DNA from: Bacteroidaceae bacterium
GTDB taxonomy: Bacteria; Bacteroidota; Bacteroidia; Bacteroidales; Bacteroidaceae
NCBI GenBank assembly: GCA_902362375.1
Contig: CABIVS010000003.1
Coordinates: forward strand, 327,294-391,293
Direction: 5' to 3'
DNA length: 64,000 nucleotides
The notes below the pieces were generated by a model. The model was not told where the DNA came from, did not search any database, and worked only from the letters and a program-made list of their open reading frames with translations. The position numbers and the translations under genes are program-made. The number at the start of each line of letters is the position of its first letter. The stretch's first letter is position 1. Positions 62,609 through 64,000 of this stretch are shown piece by piece.

Positions 62609-63340
62609 TCAAGCAATGCTAAGTTTGACCAGATAATCGTAATGCTTTCCTTCTTTTATCAATTCTGCCTTAAAACCACATTCGGAAGCATATAAGCTAA
62701 GAGTCTGGAAATCTACATATAACCAGTCGAATGTGTCTCCTTCTACATCTTTATACTGCATTTGGAAGTCAATCTCTCCGTAATAATCTCCGGCAAGGTC
62801 GATGACTATGCTACCGTCTTCCTCTTCAAAAAGATAACGCAAATCACTGGAATCCATAAGTATGCATCCACCAGGGCGGAGAATACGTTTCATCCGTTGG
62901 AAAAAAACGGGCATATTATTCAGCCGTCCGATAATTCCGGAACCATTCATGAGCATTAGGATCGTATCGAATGTTTCGGAAAATGTTTCATCAAAAAGGT
63001 TGATGAGGCGGGGATCGTTCACTCCGCGTTGTTTCATTACTTCGACAGATAAGGGAGAAATGTCAATGGCGCATACGTTTTTTCCCATTTCCTGAAGTGC
63101 CAGCGCATGGCAACCACTTCCGGCACCTACATCCAAAATCCGTCCGGTAGCCATTTGCAGGGCGGTACGCTCTAGTATAGGCATAGACTGTATATTACGA
63201 AACAGTTCTTTGACGGGAATTTCATCTTCTTCGAATTGAGAAGAAAATACCCGCAAACGATCAGCTCTGTGATGGTTGAAATAGTCAGAAATAGCGGCTC
63301 CCATCGGGTCCTTTTCTGCAGAAAGAATTGTTGTTGCCAT
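62609..63340 (-). CDS. SAM-dependent methyltransferase
   Basis: 243 residues. Class I motif I is DVGAGSGCHALAL (about 71-83), motif II VCAIDISPLSVEVM, and motif post-I acidic residue in DSSDLRYLFEEEDG. Helical N-terminal cap before the fold. Substrate unknown; not in an obvious pathway operon. Upstream TATCTTTG on the minus strand at about 63365-63372 is its promoter. Confidence 0.85.
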   Translation of the reverse strand: MATTILSAEKDPMGAAISDYFNHHRADRLRVFSSQFEEDEIPVKELFRNIQSMPILERTALQMATGRILDVGAGSGCHALALQEMGKNVCAIDISPLSVEVMKQRGVNDPRLINLFDETFSETFDTILMLMNGSGIIGRLNNMPVFFQRMKRILRPGGCILMDSSDLRYLFEEEDGSIVIDLAGDYYGEIDFQMQYKDVEGDTFDWLYVDFQTLSLYASECGFKAELIKEGKHYDYLVKLSIA

Positions 63341-63435
63341 TGGTGGTTACGATTGTTAACTTTGCAAAGATAAATAAATCCGCAGAAAAGGGTTATCTTT
63401 GCCATCGGAAATATTGAATACTAATAAATGATTAT

Positions 63436-63621
63436 ATGAGTATAGAAGAAGCAATCATGGGTGGCATCGTTTTTAAAGGTAAGAAAGATAAGCCCAAAGA
63501 AGAGGAAAAGGTGAAAACGAAAGCGAAAAAAGCGACGTATATTCGTGGTCAGCATGGTTCGGGTGCAGCGAAGATGAAAGCAGATATCCGGAAGAAAAGA
63601 GCTAGTCGACATAAAAAATAA
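63436..63621 (+). CDS. Small highly basic protein
   Basis: 61 residues: MSIEEAIMGGIVFKGKKDKP, then Lys/Glu-rich, ending RKKRASRHKK. Likely nucleic-acid binding; family not recognised. TATCTTTG box upstream at about 63394-63401. Confidence 0.6.
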   Translation: MSIEEAIMGGIVFKGKKDKPKEEEKVKTKAKKATYIRGQHGSGAAKMKADIRKKRASRHKK

Positions 63622-63625
63622 AAAT

Positions 63626-64000
63626 ATGTTTATAAATATAATAGTTTGTATAGTTGCTGTTATACTTCTATTGCGAGGTGCTTTTCTTGTTCTGCAAATG
63701 GGAATCTTGTGGATAATTCATTGCAAGATAATAAAAGCGTATAGCAAGAAAACATATGGGAAGGTAGTGGATATAGAGATACTAAAGTCTGATGGTGTGA
63801 ATATTACTGATGTATGTATACCAAAAATAAAATATAAATTGGAGGGAGAAAAAGAGGTATGTTGCCAATTTCTTCCTTCTGCTCCAAAGAGTGAAGGGGA
63901 AAGTCATGTTTATCTTTATCCAAAACAGTATCATGTAGGTGATAAGGTTGTCATATTGTATGATAAAAATAAGAAAGATGATATGTTTGTGTTGCCAAGC
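63626..64000 (+). CDS. Membrane protein with DUF3592-like domain, partial
   Basis: 125 codons to the window edge. N-terminal membrane helix (MFINIIVCIVAVILLLRGAF), then a beta-rich domain (YGKVVDIEILKSDG, HVGDKVVILYDKNKKDD) resembling DUF3592. Follows the basic-protein gene by 4 bases and is probably co-transcribed. Confidence 0.7.
   Translation, partial: MFINIIVCIVAVILLLRGAFLVLQMGILWIIHCKIIKAYSKKTYGKVVDIEILKSDGVNITDVCIPKIKYKLEGEKEVCCQFLPSAPKSEGESHVYLYPKQYHVGDKVVILYDKNKKDDMFVLPS

Overview
The window is a piece of a Bacteroides chromosome (Bacteroidota) carrying one complete-looking temperate siphophage. The host assignment rests on the fused FeoA-FeoB, the very long Q/N-rich Rho, the EFR1-type flavodoxin-ferredoxin, and repeated promoters of the Bacteroides type (-33 TTTG, about 19-20 bases, -7 TAnnTTTG).

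Left host flank (1-13595): the start of a MATE exporter, two overlapping TPR-containing histidine kinases (the second has Tyr in place of the phospho-accepting His), a Ser-type sulfatase, rho, an EFR1 protein, tilS, feoAB plus a small Cys-rich membrane protein, and tRNA-Cys(GCA). Right host flank (61525-64000): the displaced terminator of tRNA-Cys, tRNA-Thr(UGU), a TlpA-like lipoprotein, a methyltransferase and two small genes.

Prophage (about 13584-61524, ~47.9 kb): it sits in the 3' end of tRNA-Cys, with a 13-bp att core at each end. The integrase is at the left end on the plus strand. A lambda-like switch lies at the right end: a plus-strand repressor, a minus-strand Cro-like gene, and four evenly spaced AGAA-N3-TTCT operators. 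Nearly everything else is transcribed leftward. Early genes (60819-54589) include a LuxR-HTH membrane protein and a primase-helicase, and end at a strong terminator. Late genes run: protease/scaffold, major capsid, terminase small and large, spanin-like lysis genes, portal, connectors, tail genes, tape measure, tail tip, collagen-like fibre and amidase. Placing the capsid genes before the terminase and portal is unusual.

Two accessory islands interrupt the late genes (about 41.5-45.8 kb and 28.9-36.9 kb). They carry what look like defence or conflict cassettes: a GNAT-ASCH fusion with a separate ASCH protein, a PUA/EVE-like protein with a membrane segment, a KAP P-loop NTPase, an HExxH metallopeptidase, and a GHKL-ATPase / STAS-like DUF4325 / two-TM operon. 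The most striking signal is a ~140-bp element present three times (32708-32846, 34567-34682, 43834-43973), each time upstream of one of these cassettes on the same strand. Each copy has a -7 element (two also have an exact -33 TTTG), followed by a leader that folds as a three-way junction. Compensatory changes and G-U pairs support the fold and fix the minus strand as the RNA strand. The GNAT-ASCH cassette has its own promoter and a pseudoknot-capable leader, and a diverged copy of the terminase 3' end lies on its far side, which marks a recombination joint. Two small-gene operons, one in each island, share a leader motif and a paralogous 40-46 residue protein.

Limits: no database search was possible. 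Functions of phage structural and cassette genes come from motifs and position. RNA structures are hand-drawn from base pairing.
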